Assembly (NCBI GenBank): GCA_963738365.1
Contig: CAVTWH010000006.1
Location: forward strand, 930,001-994,000
Direction of reading: 5' to 3'
Length of the DNA: 64,000 nucleotides
Source of the DNA: CAVTWH01 sp963738365
GTDB taxonomy: Bacteria > Actinomycetota > Actinomycetes > Mycobacteriales > Micromonosporaceae
In this document: positions 41,924 to 51,063 of the stretch, piece after piece
Layout of the letters: every line of letters begins with the position of its first letter
Numbering within the stretch: position 1 is the stretch's first letter
The notes under the pieces: generated by a model
Seen by the model: the letters and a program-made list of their open reading frames with translations, nothing else
The model's database searches: none
Told to the model about the DNA's origin: nothing
Program-made: the position numbers and the translations under genes

Positions 41924-41951
41924 GCGCGCGGCTGGAGATCCAGCCGCGCGC
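41924..41951. promoter_or_regulatory. 28-base palindrome at the rbpA transcription start
   Basis: Thirteen perfect base pairs (GCGCGCGGCTGGA / TCCAGCCGCGCGC) flank a 2-base centre, starting 3 bases after the -10. As DNA it could be an operator; as RNA it would be a stable 5' hairpin on the rbpA message. It may also end the secG transcript. Confidence 0.6.
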
Positions 41952-42028
41952 AGGTGCATTCGTCCACCCCTGCGGCCGCACCACCTGAACCGTCGTCCCC
42001 GACGCGTCGACAGGAGAGCGAGCACGCC

Positions 42029-42373
42029 GTGGCCAGTGGCAACGCCATCCGGGGTATCCGCATCGGCTCGGGGCCCTTGCGCCCTGACGAGCGCTGTGAA
42101 CCCGTCGCCCGCCGCACCGTCACCTACTGGTGCGCCAACCAGCACCGCATCCAGCCGCAGTTCGCGGCCGATGTGTCGCCCCCGCCGGAGTGGGAGTGCC
42201 CGCGCTGCGGCCAGCCCGCCGGCCGCAGCTCCACGGCGCCCCCCGGCGCCGCGCGCAGCGAGCCCTACAAGACCCACCTGGCCTACGTGAAGGAGCGGCG
42301 CACCGACGCTGAGGGCGCCGAGATCCTCGCGGAGGCGCTGCGCAAGCTCCGCCAGCGCCGCGGCGAGGATTAG
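42029..42373 (+). CDS. rbpA: RNA polymerase-binding protein RbpA
   Basis: The 114-residue protein is RbpA, the actinobacterial protein that binds RNA polymerase and the housekeeping sigma factor to help open promoters. It has ASGNAIRGIRIGSGP, a zinc-binding YWCANQH and CPRCGQPAG pair, then EPYKTHLAYVKERRTDAEGAEILAEALRKLR, the sigma-interacting helix. GTG 42029 is used, with an AGGAGAGCG site; longer upstream frames are not supported. The promoter shows a near-consensus -10 followed by a 28-base palindrome. Confidence 0.96.
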   Translation: MASGNAIRGIRIGSGPLRPDERCEPVARRTVTYWCANQHRIQPQFAADVSPPPEWECPRCGQPAGRSSTAPPGAARSEPYKTHLAYVKERRTDAEGAEILAEALRKLRQRRGED

Positions 42374-42595
42374 CCGCCCGCTTCCGCGAGGCGCAGCGCC
42401 CTGAATCCCGCGCTGCACCAGCGCCGCATCCGCGGTCGGCCCCGTCGTCCGCGCCTGTGCCGACCCCGCACCCGGCCAGTGGACGAACGAGGCAGGTTTC
42501 GTTCGCAGCGAGTGGGAAGCGCGGTATGTGCGCCGGATCCTCGCGGCGTGTCCTGCTGCGCCGGTGGGCTTGTCCCGGTGCCGGAGCAGGGCTGC

Positions 42596-42956
42596 TCAGG
42601 CCAGCGGGCCAGGCTCGGGCGGGCGGCCGCAGTAGCTGATCTCCCTGCCGTCCTGCATGGCACGGTCCCTGTCGGTACGCCACGCCTCGTAGCCGTCCCC
42701 GAACGGGATGGGCCGGTGGCAGAACCGCAGGAAGCACTCGTAGAAGTAGGGGGCCTCCGGCGACTGTGCGGCCTCGCGCAGCGTGCCACACAGCCGGGCG
42801 CCCACCGGATCGCCGCCGAGAGAACGACGTGGATGCCCGGAGGACCACGTCGCACAACGGGCCGGGATCGACGCGCTCCTGGATCCTGCCCCAGGTCAGG
42901 AAGTAGCGCGCGCCCCCGTCGGCGAGGCGCACCTCGACCGCCACCACGTCCTCCAC
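42596..42956 (-). pseudogene. conserved small hypothetical protein, frame broken by one base
   Basis: From GTG 42956 the minus strand encodes VEDVVAVEVRLADGGARYFL and TWGRIQERVDPGPL, then near 42820 shifts into the frame GARLCGTLREAAQSPEAPYFYECFL and CHRPIPFGDGYEAWRTDRDRAMQDGREISYCG. One inserted base explains the shift; correction leaves 360 bases, 119 residues. The family was not recognised, although the Trp, Cys and Arg pattern looks conserved. It lies between rbpA (convergent) and the pgl operon. Confidence 0.6.
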
Positions 42957-43036
42957 GGCTCCATTCTGACCGCTGGCGGGGCCGCGACACGGCGGTTCCC
43001 CGGGTCCCGGGCGCCAGGTTTGGCTCGCTACGCGCG

Positions 43037-43132
43037 GCTCAGGAGCGCATAGACCCAAGGAGCGCAAAGGCTCAGGAGCGCACAGGTTCAGGAGCGCACA
43101 GGTTCAGGGGCGCACAGGTTCAGGAGCGGACG
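43037..43132. repeat. 16-bp tandem repeat at the 3' end of pgl
   Basis: Units of the type GGTTCAGGAGCGCACA occur at about 43069, 43085, 43101 and 43117, with degenerate copies before. The pgl stop codon at 43120-43122 lies inside the last unit, so repeat expansion could change the end of the protein. Confidence 0.8.
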
Positions 43133-43893
43133 CTGCGGGCGGTGCGCGGGATATGCGCGGCGGCTGCCTCGTCGAGCAGCCACAGGGTGCGGGCAACGCC
43201 GTGCGCGCCGGCCGCGGGTACCTGCACGGGGCCGGCGCCGGCCACGGCGAGCCCGACTGCGTCGGCCTTGCCCGCGCCGGAGGCGATCAGCCAGACCTCC
43301 TCGGCGGAGTTGATCGTGTCCCGGGTCAGGGTGATCCGCTGCGGTGGCGGCTTGGGTGAGTTGTGCACGGCGGCGACCGTGCCGGTGGCGTACCCGCTGG
43401 GGTGTTCGGGGAAGATCGACGCGATGTGCCCGTCCTCGCCGACGCCGAGCATCAGCACGTCGAAGTGGGGCAGTTCGCCGCTGCCCGGCTTGGCCGAGGC
43501 GGCCAGCTGCGCGGTGTAGCGGGACGCGGCGGCCTCCAGGTCTGGGCCGTCCGGGCCGTCACTGGCGCCCATCGGGTGGACCCGGGCCGGGTCCACCGGT
43601 ACCGCGTCGAGCAGGGCGGCGCGGGCCTGGGTCTCGTTGCGCTCGGGGTCGCCGGCCGGCAGGAAGCGCTCGTCACCCCACCAGAAGTCGACCCGGGACC
43701 AGTCGATCGACTCGCGGGCGGGGCCGGCGGCCAGCGCCCGGTGCACCGCGTCGGCGATCCGGCCGCCGGTGAGCACCACGCTGGCGTAGCCCCGGCTGGC
43801 CTGGGCGTCCAGCAGCCGGGCGGCCAGCCGTTCGGCCACCGCCTCGGCCAGCGTGGCGGCGTCGGTGTGCACGATGACGCTGGTCTCACTCAC
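43120..43893 (-). CDS. pgl: 6-phosphogluconolactonase
   Basis: The 257-residue protein is the DevB/SOL-type 6-phosphogluconolactonase, second step of the oxidative pentose phosphate pathway. It has VVLTGGRIADAVHRAL, FWWGDERFLPAGDPERN, and LMLGVGEDGHIASIFP, the active-site segments of the family. GTG 43893 has a GAGGAG site. It is the last gene of tkt-tal-zwf-opcA-pgl on the minus strand. Its last codons fall within a 16-bp tandem repeat. Confidence 0.93.
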   Translation of the reverse strand: MSETSVIVHTDAATLAEAVAERLAARLLDAQASRGYASVVLTGGRIADAVHRALAAGPARESIDWSRVDFWWGDERFLPAGDPERNETQARAALLDAVPVDPARVHPMGASDGPDGPDLEAAASRYTAQLAASAKPGSGELPHFDVLMLGVGEDGHIASIFPEHPSGYATGTVAAVHNSPKPPPQRITLTRDTINSAEEVWLIASGAGKADAVGLAVAGAGPVQVPAAGAHGVARTLWLLDEAAAAHIPRTARSVRS

Positions 43894-43999
43894 CGGCGTC
43901 TCCTCTCCGCAAATGTCGGCGTACAGCCGAAAGCAGTACCAGCGACAAGCACTCGCCGGGGCGCGCAGCACGCGCGTGCCCCGGCGAGCTGGGTGGTGA

Positions 44000-44989
44000 T
44001 CAGGCCGCGCTGCTCTCCGCGGCCGCCTGCATCGCCGGATCCTGCCAGACGTGCACCCGGGTACCTTCCCGGGCGTCCAGGCCGTCCAGGCCGGCCAGCT
44101 TGCCCAGCGCCTCGGCATAGACCTGGTCGGCGTCCAGCCGGCGCAGCTCCTCGGCGAGCTCCTCGCCGAGCGGGCGGCGCACCAGCGGCACGATCCGGTC
44201 GTTCTGCCCGGTGCGCTGGTAGCTGGCCACGTCGTTGTCCCGGGTCAGCGAGATGGTCGAGCCGTCGGCGCTGGTGAGCGTCACGTTGCTCATCCGGGGC
44301 AGGTCGGTGGTTTCCACGGCGCGGGCGTCCAGGCCGAGGCGGGAGCCGAGCCAGCCGCGCATCAGCGCGGCCGTCGGGTCGGTGCGCGGCGCGGCCACCG
44401 CCACGTCGACCACCTTGCTCTCCAGCGTGTCGAACATGCCGGCGAGCAGGGTGCGCCACATGGTGATCCGGGTCCAGGCCAGGTCGGTGTCGCCGGGGGC
44501 GTAGTCGTTGGCCCGCTGGACCAGCGTGGCCACCGGGTCGGTGCTCTGGATGGCGTCGGTGATCCGCCGGTCGGCGACCACGCCGAGGAAGTCGTGCGCG
44601 ATGCGCTCCGGCGGCTGTCCGTGCCACCAGGTGACCACCGGGACGTCCGGCGCGAGCAGCGGCATGACCACCGACTCGGCGTGCAGGGCGAGCCGGCCGT
44701 ACATCCGCATCACCACCGCCTCGCAGGGTCCGAGCCGGCCGCCGACGACGATCTCGGCGTCCAGCCGGCTGGAGTCGCGCAGCACGTCCGAGCGGACCAC
44801 CATGAGGATCCGGCAGGGGTGCGCGGCGGCGGCGATGGTGGCCGCCGCCTCGGCCTCCCGGACGTGCTTCTCGTCCACCACGGCCACCAGGGTCAGGGCC
44901 AGCCCGCTGGCCACCCCGCCGGCGCTGCGCCGCTCGGCGGCCAGTGCCTTGACCACCTCGTTGCCGGTGGTGTCCCACAACCCGATCAT
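44000..44989 (-). CDS. opcA: glucose-6-phosphate dehydrogenase assembly protein OpcA
   Basis: The 329-residue protein is OpcA, found with zwf in cyanobacteria and actinomycetes, where it promotes assembly or redox regulation of glucose-6-phosphate dehydrogenase. MIGLWDTTGNEVVKALAAERRSAGG, CRILMVV, VVTWWHGQPP and the C-terminal VYAEALGKL are characteristic. No redox-active cysteine cluster is evident here. It starts 52 bases after zwf in the same operon. Confidence 0.93.
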   Translation of the reverse strand: MIGLWDTTGNEVVKALAAERRSAGGVASGLALTLVAVVDEKHVREAEAAATIAAAAHPCRILMVVRSDVLRDSSRLDAEIVVGGRLGPCEAVVMRMYGRLALHAESVVMPLLAPDVPVVTWWHGQPPERIAHDFLGVVADRRITDAIQSTDPVATLVQRANDYAPGDTDLAWTRITMWRTLLAGMFDTLESKVVDVAVAAPRTDPTAALMRGWLGSRLGLDARAVETTDLPRMSNVTLTSADGSTISLTRDNDVASYQRTGQNDRIVPLVRRPLGEELAEELRRLDADQVYAEALGKLAGLDGLDAREGTRVHVWQDPAMQAAAESSAA

Positions 44990-45041
44990 GCGGCCTCCCC
45001 GCCTGTCCTGCTCACGGCGAACCGGCTGGACCGGTGCCCGG

Positions 45042-46559
45042 TCATGCCCGCCTCCAGTGCCGGCCCGAGCGGGCCAGCATCTCGTCGGCGGCCCGCGGGC
45101 CCCACTCGCCGGCCCGGTAGCGCTCCGGGGTGGTCCCGGCCCAGGCCTCCTCCAGCGGGTCGACGACCGCCCAGCCGGTCTCCACCTCGGCGGCGTCCGG
45201 GAACAGCGTCCGGTCGCCGATGAGCACGTCCAGGATGAGCCGCTCGTACGCCTCGGGGGAGGAGTCGGTGAACACCTCGCCGTACTGGAAGTCCATCGTG
45301 ATGTCCCGGACCTCCATGGCCGAGCCGGGCACCTTGGAGCCGAACTTGAGCGTCACGCCCTCGTCCGGCTGCACCCGGATGACCAGCTGGTTGTTGCCCA
45401 GCATCTCCACGTCGGCCGGGTGGAAGGGCAGGTGCGGGGCGCGCTTGAAGAGCACCGCGATCTCGGTGACCCGGCGCGGCAGGCGCTTGCCGGCCCGGAT
45501 GTAGAACGGCACCCCGGCCCAGCGCCGGTTCTGGATGCCGAGGGTGACCGCCACGTACGTCTCCGTCTTCGAGTCGGCCGGGACGTTCTCCTCCTCCAGA
45601 TAGCCCACCGCCCGCTCGCCGGCCACCCAACCCTGGGTGTACTGGCCGCGCACGGTGTCCCGGGCGATGTCCTTCGGCAGCGTGATGGCGCGCAGCACCT
45701 TCAGCTTCTCGGCCCGGATCTCGGCGGCGTCGAAGCTGGTCGGCTCCTCCATCGCGACCATCGCCAGCAGTTGCATGAGGTGGTTCTGCAGCACGTCGCG
45801 GGCGGTACCGGTGGCGTCGTAGAAGGCGGCCCGGCTGCCGATGCCGACGTCCTCGGCCATGGTGATCTGCACCGAGTCGACGTACTTGCCGTTCCACACC
45901 GGCTCGTAGAGGGCGTTGGCGAAGCGCAGCGCCAGGATGTTCTGGACCGTCTCCTTGCCCAGGTAGTGGTCGATACGGAAGACGTCCTGCGCGGTGAAGA
46001 CGTCGTCGACCAGCCCGTTGAGCTGCTTGGCGGTGGCCAGGTCCTCGCCGAACGGCTTCTCCACCACCACCCGGCGCCAGCCGCCGGACTTGTGGTTGTC
46101 GGCCATCCCGGTGCGCCCCATCTGCTTGAGCACGGTGGGGAAGGCGGCCGGCGGGATGGACAGGTAGAACGCGGCGTTGCTCTGGATGCCGTGCGAGTGG
46201 CACAGCTCGTCGAGGGTACGGGCGAGCAGGTCGAAGGCGGCGTCGTCGTCGAACGAGCCGGGGATGAACTTGACGCTGCCGCTCAGCCGCGCCCACACCT
46301 CCTCCCGCCACGGGGTCCGGGCATGCTGCTGGGCGGCCTCCTTGGCCAGCGCCTCGAAGTCGCCGTGGCTCCAGTCGCGCCGGGCGAAGCCGAGCACCAC
46401 GAAGTCGGACGGCAGCATGCCCCGGTTGGCCAGGTCGTAGATGGCCGGGATGAGTTTCTTGCGGGCCAGGTCGCCGGTCACCCCGAAGATCACCAGCGCG
46501 CACGGCTCCGGGATCCGGGGCAGCCGGCGATCCTGCGGCTGGCGGAGCGGGTTGCTCAC
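45042..46559 (-). CDS. zwf: glucose-6-phosphate 1-dehydrogenase
   Basis: The 505-residue protein oxidises glucose 6-phosphate to the lactone with NADP+. The Rossmann motif reads FGVTGDLARKKLIPAIY, the substrate loop RIDHYLGKETVQNI, and KPFGEDLATAK provides the conserved Lys/Asp region. The GTG start overlaps the tal stop by 4 bases (GTGA), so the two are co-translated. Its partner OpcA follows. The gene is intact. Confidence 0.97.
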   Translation of the reverse strand: MSNPLRQPQDRRLPRIPEPCALVIFGVTGDLARKKLIPAIYDLANRGMLPSDFVVLGFARRDWSHGDFEALAKEAAQQHARTPWREEVWARLSGSVKFIPGSFDDDAAFDLLARTLDELCHSHGIQSNAAFYLSIPPAAFPTVLKQMGRTGMADNHKSGGWRRVVVEKPFGEDLATAKQLNGLVDDVFTAQDVFRIDHYLGKETVQNILALRFANALYEPVWNGKYVDSVQITMAEDVGIGSRAAFYDATGTARDVLQNHLMQLLAMVAMEEPTSFDAAEIRAEKLKVLRAITLPKDIARDTVRGQYTQGWVAGERAVGYLEEENVPADSKTETYVAVTLGIQNRRWAGVPFYIRAGKRLPRRVTEIAVLFKRAPHLPFHPADVEMLGNNQLVIRVQPDEGVTLKFGSKVPGSAMEVRDITMDFQYGEVFTDSSPEAYERLILDVLIGDRTLFPDAAEVETGWAVVDPLEEAWAGTTPERYRAGEWGPRAADEMLARSGRHWRRA

Positions 46560-47662
46560 GAGGCGGCTCCGAGCTGCTTGCTGACCGAGCCGAGCAGGTC
46601 GCTCCAGCTGGCGGTGAACTTCTCCACGCCCTCCCGCTCGATGGTGGCCACCGCGTCGTCGAAGTCGACGCCGACCGCGGCCAGGTCGGCGAAGACCTTG
46701 CGGGCCGCCTCGTACTGGCCGGTGATGGTGTCCGGCTGCGTCTCGCCGTGGTCGGCGTAGGCGTGGATGGTGGCCTCCGGCATGGTGTTCACCACGCCGG
46801 GGGCGATCAGCTGCTCGACGTACATGACGTCGCGGTAGTCGGGGTTCTTGGTGGAGGTGGAGGCCCACAGCGGCCGCTGCGGGTGGGCGCCGGCGTCGGC
46901 CAGCGCCTGCCAGCGCTCGCTGGAGAACACCTTCTCGTACCGCTCGTAGGCAAGCTGGGCGTTGGCGATGGCCGCCTTGCCCAGCAGCGCCTTCGCCTCC
47001 GGGCTGCCGATCTTGTCGAGCCGCTTGTCCACCTCGCTGTCCACCCGGGAGACGAAGAAGCTGGCCACCGAACCGATCTTGGCGAGGTCGTGGCCGTTGG
47101 CCTTCGCCTGCTCCAGGCCGGCCAGGAAGGCGTCCATCACCTCGTCGTAGCGCTCCAGCGAGAAGATCAGCGTGACGTTCACGCTGATCCCGGCGGCCAG
47201 CGTGGCGGTGATCGCCGGGATGCCGGCCTCGGTCGCCGGGATCTTGATGTACAGGTTCTCCCGGTCCACCAGCCACCACAGCTGCCGGGCCTCGGCGACG
47301 GTCTTGTCGGTGTCGAAGGCCAGCCGCGGGTCCACCTCGATGGAGACCCGCCCGTCGACGCCCTGGGAGGCGTCGTAGGCCGGGCGCATCACGTCGCAGG
47401 CGGACCGGATGTCCGCCGTGGTGATCATGCGGGTGGCCTCCTCGACGGCCACGCCGCGCAGCTTGAGGTCGGCCAGCTGCTCGCCGTAGGAGTCCAGGTC
47501 CTCCAGCGCCTTGGCGAAGATGGTCGGGTTGCTGGTCACGCCCACCACGTGCTGCTGGCGTCGCAGCGCGTCCAGGCCCCCGGTGGACAGCCGCTGCCGG
47601 GAGATGTCGTCGAGCCAGACCGCCACGCCAGCGGCGGAGAGCTCGCCCAGTCTGTCAGTCAT
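46556..47662 (-). CDS. tal: transaldolase
   Basis: The 368-residue protein is a bacterial transaldolase of the actinobacterial TalB/Tal-PGI-related group. The Schiff-base Lys is in ENLYIKIPATEAGI, and GVTSNPTIFAKAL and NVTLIFSLERY are the other active-site strands. It transfers a dihydroxyacetone unit between sugar phosphates. It sits 29 bases after tkt and overlaps zwf, within the minus-strand pentose phosphate operon. Confidence 0.97.
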   Translation of the reverse strand: MTDRLGELSAAGVAVWLDDISRQRLSTGGLDALRRQQHVVGVTSNPTIFAKALEDLDSYGEQLADLKLRGVAVEEATRMITTADIRSACDVMRPAYDASQGVDGRVSIEVDPRLAFDTDKTVAEARQLWWLVDRENLYIKIPATEAGIPAITATLAAGISVNVTLIFSLERYDEVMDAFLAGLEQAKANGHDLAKIGSVASFFVSRVDSEVDKRLDKIGSPEAKALLGKAAIANAQLAYERYEKVFSSERWQALADAGAHPQRPLWASTSTKNPDYRDVMYVEQLIAPGVVNTMPEATIHAYADHGETQPDTITGQYEAARKVFADLAAVGVDFDDAVATIEREGVEKFTASWSDLLGSVSKQLGAAS

Positions 47663-47691
47663 GTGCCGTACTCCTTGCGTGGGTGGACTGG

Positions 47692-49791
47692 TCAGTTGCC
47701 GGTGGTGCTGCCCTGCACGGCGCCCGCCTTGGACAGCGAGGCGTGTGCGGCGGCCACCACGTGGTCGGCGGTGAACCCGAACTGTTCGAACAGGATCTGG
47801 TAGGGCGCGCTGGCGCCGTAGTGCTCCAGGCTGACCGTCTCGCCGGCCTCGCCGACCAGGTCACGCCAGGACATCGAGATGCCGGCCTCGACGCTGACCC
47901 GGGCCCGCACCTCGGGCGGCAGGACGGACTGCCGGTACGCCGGCTCCTGCGCGTCGAACCACTCCCGGCACGGCATGGACACCACCCGGGTGGGCGTGCC
48001 CTCGGCCTCCAGCCGCTCCCGGGCGGTCACCGCGAGCTGCACCTCGGAGCCGGTGGCGATGAGGATGACCTTGGGCTGCCCGCCGCTGGCGTCGGCCAGC
48101 ACGTAGCCGCCGCGCAGCACCCCTTCGGCGCTGGCGAAGACGGTGCGGTCCAGGGTGGGCAGCGCCTGCCGGGTGAGCGCCAGGGCGGTCGGCCGGTCGG
48201 TGTGCTCCAGCGCCGCCCGCCAGGCCCAGGCGGTCTCGTTGGCGTCGGCCGGGCGTACCACGTCCAGGCCGGGAATGGCGCGCAGCGCGGTGACCTGCTC
48301 GACCGGCTGGTGGGTCGGGCCGTCCTCGCCCAGGCCGATGGAGTCGTGCGTCCAGACGTAGATCACCGGAAGCTTCATCAGCGCGGCGAGCCGCACGGCG
48401 GGCCGCATGTAGTCGGAGAAGACCAGGAAGGTACCGCCGTACGGGCGGGTACCGCCGTGCAGCGCGATGCCGTTGAGGATCGAGCCCATGCCGTGCTCGC
48501 GGATGCCGAAGTGCAGCGTGCGGCCGTACTCGTCGCCGGGGAACTCCTTGGTGGCGTGCTCGGCCGGGATGAACGAGGGCTGGCCCTTCATGGTGGTGTT
48601 GTTGCTCTCCGCCAGGTCGGCCGAGCCGCCCCACAGCTCGGGCAGTACGTCGGCCAGCGCGTCGAGGATCTTGCCGGAGGCGGCCCGGGTGGCCACGCCC
48701 TTGGCGTCGGCGGGGAACTCGGGCAGCGCGTCCGTCCAGCCCTCCGGCAGCGTCCGGGTGGCCAGCCGGGCGTGGAACGCGGCGGCCTCCGGGTGCTCGG
48801 CGGCCCACCCGTCGTAACGCTCCTGCCAGGCGGCCTTGGCTGCCTGGCCGCGCTCGACCACCTTGCGGGTGTGCGCGAGCACGTCCTCGTCGACCTGGAA
48901 GGAGCGCTCCGGGTCGAAGCCGAGTACCCGCTTGGTGGCGGCCACCTCGTCGGCGCCCAGCGCCGAGCCGTGCGCCTTGCCGGTGTTCTGCTTGTTCGGC
49001 GCCGGCCAGCCGATGATGGTGCGCAGGTTGATGAAGGACGGCTTGTCGTGGACCGCCCGGGCAGCCTGGATGGCGTCCCACAGCGCCTGCACGTCCTCGT
49101 GGTACCCGTCCTCGGTGCGCCAGTCGACGTGCTGCACGTGCCAGCCGTAGGCGGCGTACCGGGCGGCCACGTCCTCGGACTTGGCGATGGCGGTGTCGTC
49201 CTCGATGGAGATGTCGTTGTCGTCGTAGATCAGCGTGAGGTTGCCCAGCTTCTGGTGCGCGGCCAGGGCGCTGACCTCGTGGCTGATGCCCTCTTCGATG
49301 TCGCCGTCGGAGGCGAAGACATAGATGTCGTGGTCGAACAGGTCGGTGTCCGGGTCGAGCAGGCCGTGCTCACGCCGGGCGGCGAAGGCGAACCCGACCG
49401 CGTTGCCGATGCCCTGCCCGAGCGGGCCGGTGGTGGTCTCTACGCCGCGGGTGTGCCCGTGCTCGGGGTGGCCCGGGGTCAGTGAACCCCACTGGCGCAG
49501 CTGCTGGAGGTCGGTCAGGGAGAGCCCGTAACCGGACAGGTAGAGCTGGATGTAGAGGGTGAGGCTGGAGTGACCGCAGGATAGGACAAACCGGTCACGG
49601 CCGGCCCAGTCCGGGTCGGTGGGGTCGTGCCGCATCACCTTCTGGAACAGCAGGTACGCCGCCGGAGCCAGGCTCATGGCGGTACCCGGATGGCCGTTGC
49701 CGGCCTTCTCCACGGCGTCCATGGCCAGCACCCGGACCGTGTCGACGGCCCGCTGGTCCAGCTCCGACCATTCCAGTTTGTTGTCCGTCAC
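47692..49791 (-). CDS. tkt: transketolase
   Basis: The 699-residue protein is a complete thiamine-diphosphate transketolase. It has GNGHPGTAMSLAP, the ThDP/Mg motif SDGDIEEGISHE and DDNDISI, the second-domain FGIREHGMGSILNGIALHGG, and the C-terminal ATGSEVQLA. It is first in the tkt-tal-zwf-opcA-pgl operon and is divergent from a lipoprotein gene across a 268-base gap. That gap probably holds the operon promoter; I found no clear operator in it. Confidence 0.97.
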   Translation of the reverse strand: MTDNKLEWSELDQRAVDTVRVLAMDAVEKAGNGHPGTAMSLAPAAYLLFQKVMRHDPTDPDWAGRDRFVLSCGHSSLTLYIQLYLSGYGLSLTDLQQLRQWGSLTPGHPEHGHTRGVETTTGPLGQGIGNAVGFAFAARREHGLLDPDTDLFDHDIYVFASDGDIEEGISHEVSALAAHQKLGNLTLIYDDNDISIEDDTAIAKSEDVAARYAAYGWHVQHVDWRTEDGYHEDVQALWDAIQAARAVHDKPSFINLRTIIGWPAPNKQNTGKAHGSALGADEVAATKRVLGFDPERSFQVDEDVLAHTRKVVERGQAAKAAWQERYDGWAAEHPEAAAFHARLATRTLPEGWTDALPEFPADAKGVATRAASGKILDALADVLPELWGGSADLAESNNTTMKGQPSFIPAEHATKEFPGDEYGRTLHFGIREHGMGSILNGIALHGGTRPYGGTFLVFSDYMRPAVRLAALMKLPVIYVWTHDSIGLGEDGPTHQPVEQVTALRAIPGLDVVRPADANETAWAWRAALEHTDRPTALALTRQALPTLDRTVFASAEGVLRGGYVLADASGGQPKVILIATGSEVQLAVTARERLEAEGTPTRVVSMPCREWFDAQEPAYRQSVLPPEVRARVSVEAGISMSWRDLVGEAGETVSLEHYGASAPYQILFEQFGFTADHVVAAAHASLSKAGAVQGSTTGN

Positions 49792-50059
49792 GGGTCACAC
49801 CGCTTCCCTGAATGAGGCACTGCAAACGAATCCGGGTCCCCCGCACCCCGGTCTGCGGGAGGCCCCACGCGCATCGTCGCGCTGATGTCGATTCTGACCC
49901 TATCGAGCCCGGCCGGCACGCCCTCCCGTGCCACCCCCGCCAGGTCCATCCCGGGGGCGGACGGGGTCGCGCGGATGGTGCGGCCGCCGCTACGCTGCGC
50001 GCACAACGGGAGCGCTTCCATCGCGGCGCTGCCTCGCAGCGGTCACCCGGGGGAGCAAC

Positions 50060-50875
50060 ATGATCCAGAGAGCCGGTCGTCGGATCGCCGCCGGGCTGGT
50101 CGCCCTCGCCTGCCTCGCCGGCGCCGCCGTGCTCGCCGGCTGCTCCGGCGACGGCGGGGATGACCAGCCGCTGGCGGTCGCCTCGCACTACTCCGGCGAG
50201 GACTGCGACGCGCTGGCCGAGGGTACCCGGCAGGTCCGCTTCGCCGACGTGCACGGCACCAGACTCTCCGGGGTGGAGGTGGGTTCGGGCCGGGTCGGCA
50301 TCGTGCTGTCCCACCAGGACCCCGGCAACGTCTGCGACTGGCTGCCGTGGGCCCGGGAGACGGTCATCGGTAACGCCGGGTACCGGCTGCTCTGCCTGGA
50401 CTTCGCCGGCTACGGCAACTCCGCGTCAGCGGCCGACGGTGACACCAGGGACCGCAACATCGTGGCGGCGGCCGGCTTCCTGCGCGCCGAGGGGGTGGCC
50501 ACGGTGCTGCTCATGGGCGCCTCCATGGGAGCCAACTCGGTCCTGGTGGCCGCCACCGAGCTGCAACCGCCGCCGGCCGGTGTGATCTCGCTCTCGGCGC
50601 CCAGCGTCTGGAAGGGTCTCGACGCCGGGGAAGCGGTACCGAAGCTCGCCGTGCCGGTGCTCTTCGTGGCCGGGTCGGGTGACAACGGCGGCAGCTTCGC
50701 CGACGACGCCCGGGCGCTCTACGCCGCCGCGCCGGCCAGCCTGGACCGCCGGCTGCAGATCGCCTCCAGCAACTCGCACGGGGTGAACCTGCTCAGCCCG
50801 GTGGACGCCGATGCCAGTCGCACCCGGGCAGCCGTGGCGGACTTCCTGAGCCGCTACGCCCCCACCGGCGGCTGA
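50060..50875 (+). CDS. alpha/beta hydrolase lipoprotein
   Basis: The 271-residue protein starts with a signal peptide ending in a lipobox (AAVLAGC, near residue 28), so it should be anchored outside the membrane. The mature part is an alpha/beta hydrolase with VLSHQDPGNVCDW, CLDFAGYGNS, the nucleophile elbow LMGASMGANS, VLFVAGSGD and a late SSNSHG containing the His. Two cysteines (DCDAL and NVCDW) may form a disulfide. The substrate is unknown. GGGGGAG precedes the ATG. It is between the divergent tkt and ctaB genes. Confidence 0.75.
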   Translation: MIQRAGRRIAAGLVALACLAGAAVLAGCSGDGGDDQPLAVASHYSGEDCDALAEGTRQVRFADVHGTRLSGVEVGSGRVGIVLSHQDPGNVCDWLPWARETVIGNAGYRLLCLDFAGYGNSASAADGDTRDRNIVAAAGFLRAEGVATVLLMGASMGANSVLVAATELQPPPAGVISLSAPSVWKGLDAGEAVPKLAVPVLFVAGSGDNGGSFADDARALYAAAPASLDRRLQIASSNSHGVNLLSPVDADASRTRAAVADFLSRYAPTGG

Positions 50876-51063
50876 CCGCGCGCACCGCCGCCACGCTGGG
50901 CGGGTGGCGGGCTCCGGCCTGCGCGGGCCGCCGCGTAGGCTGTCTACCCGTACGTACCCCGCGCCCGTCGGTGGCCGGTCCGGTCCGCACGGCCGGGGAA
51001 CCCGGCCGGTCGCCCATGGCGGGCACCCGGCTGTGGCCCACGGCCGAGAAACGTTGAGGTGGC

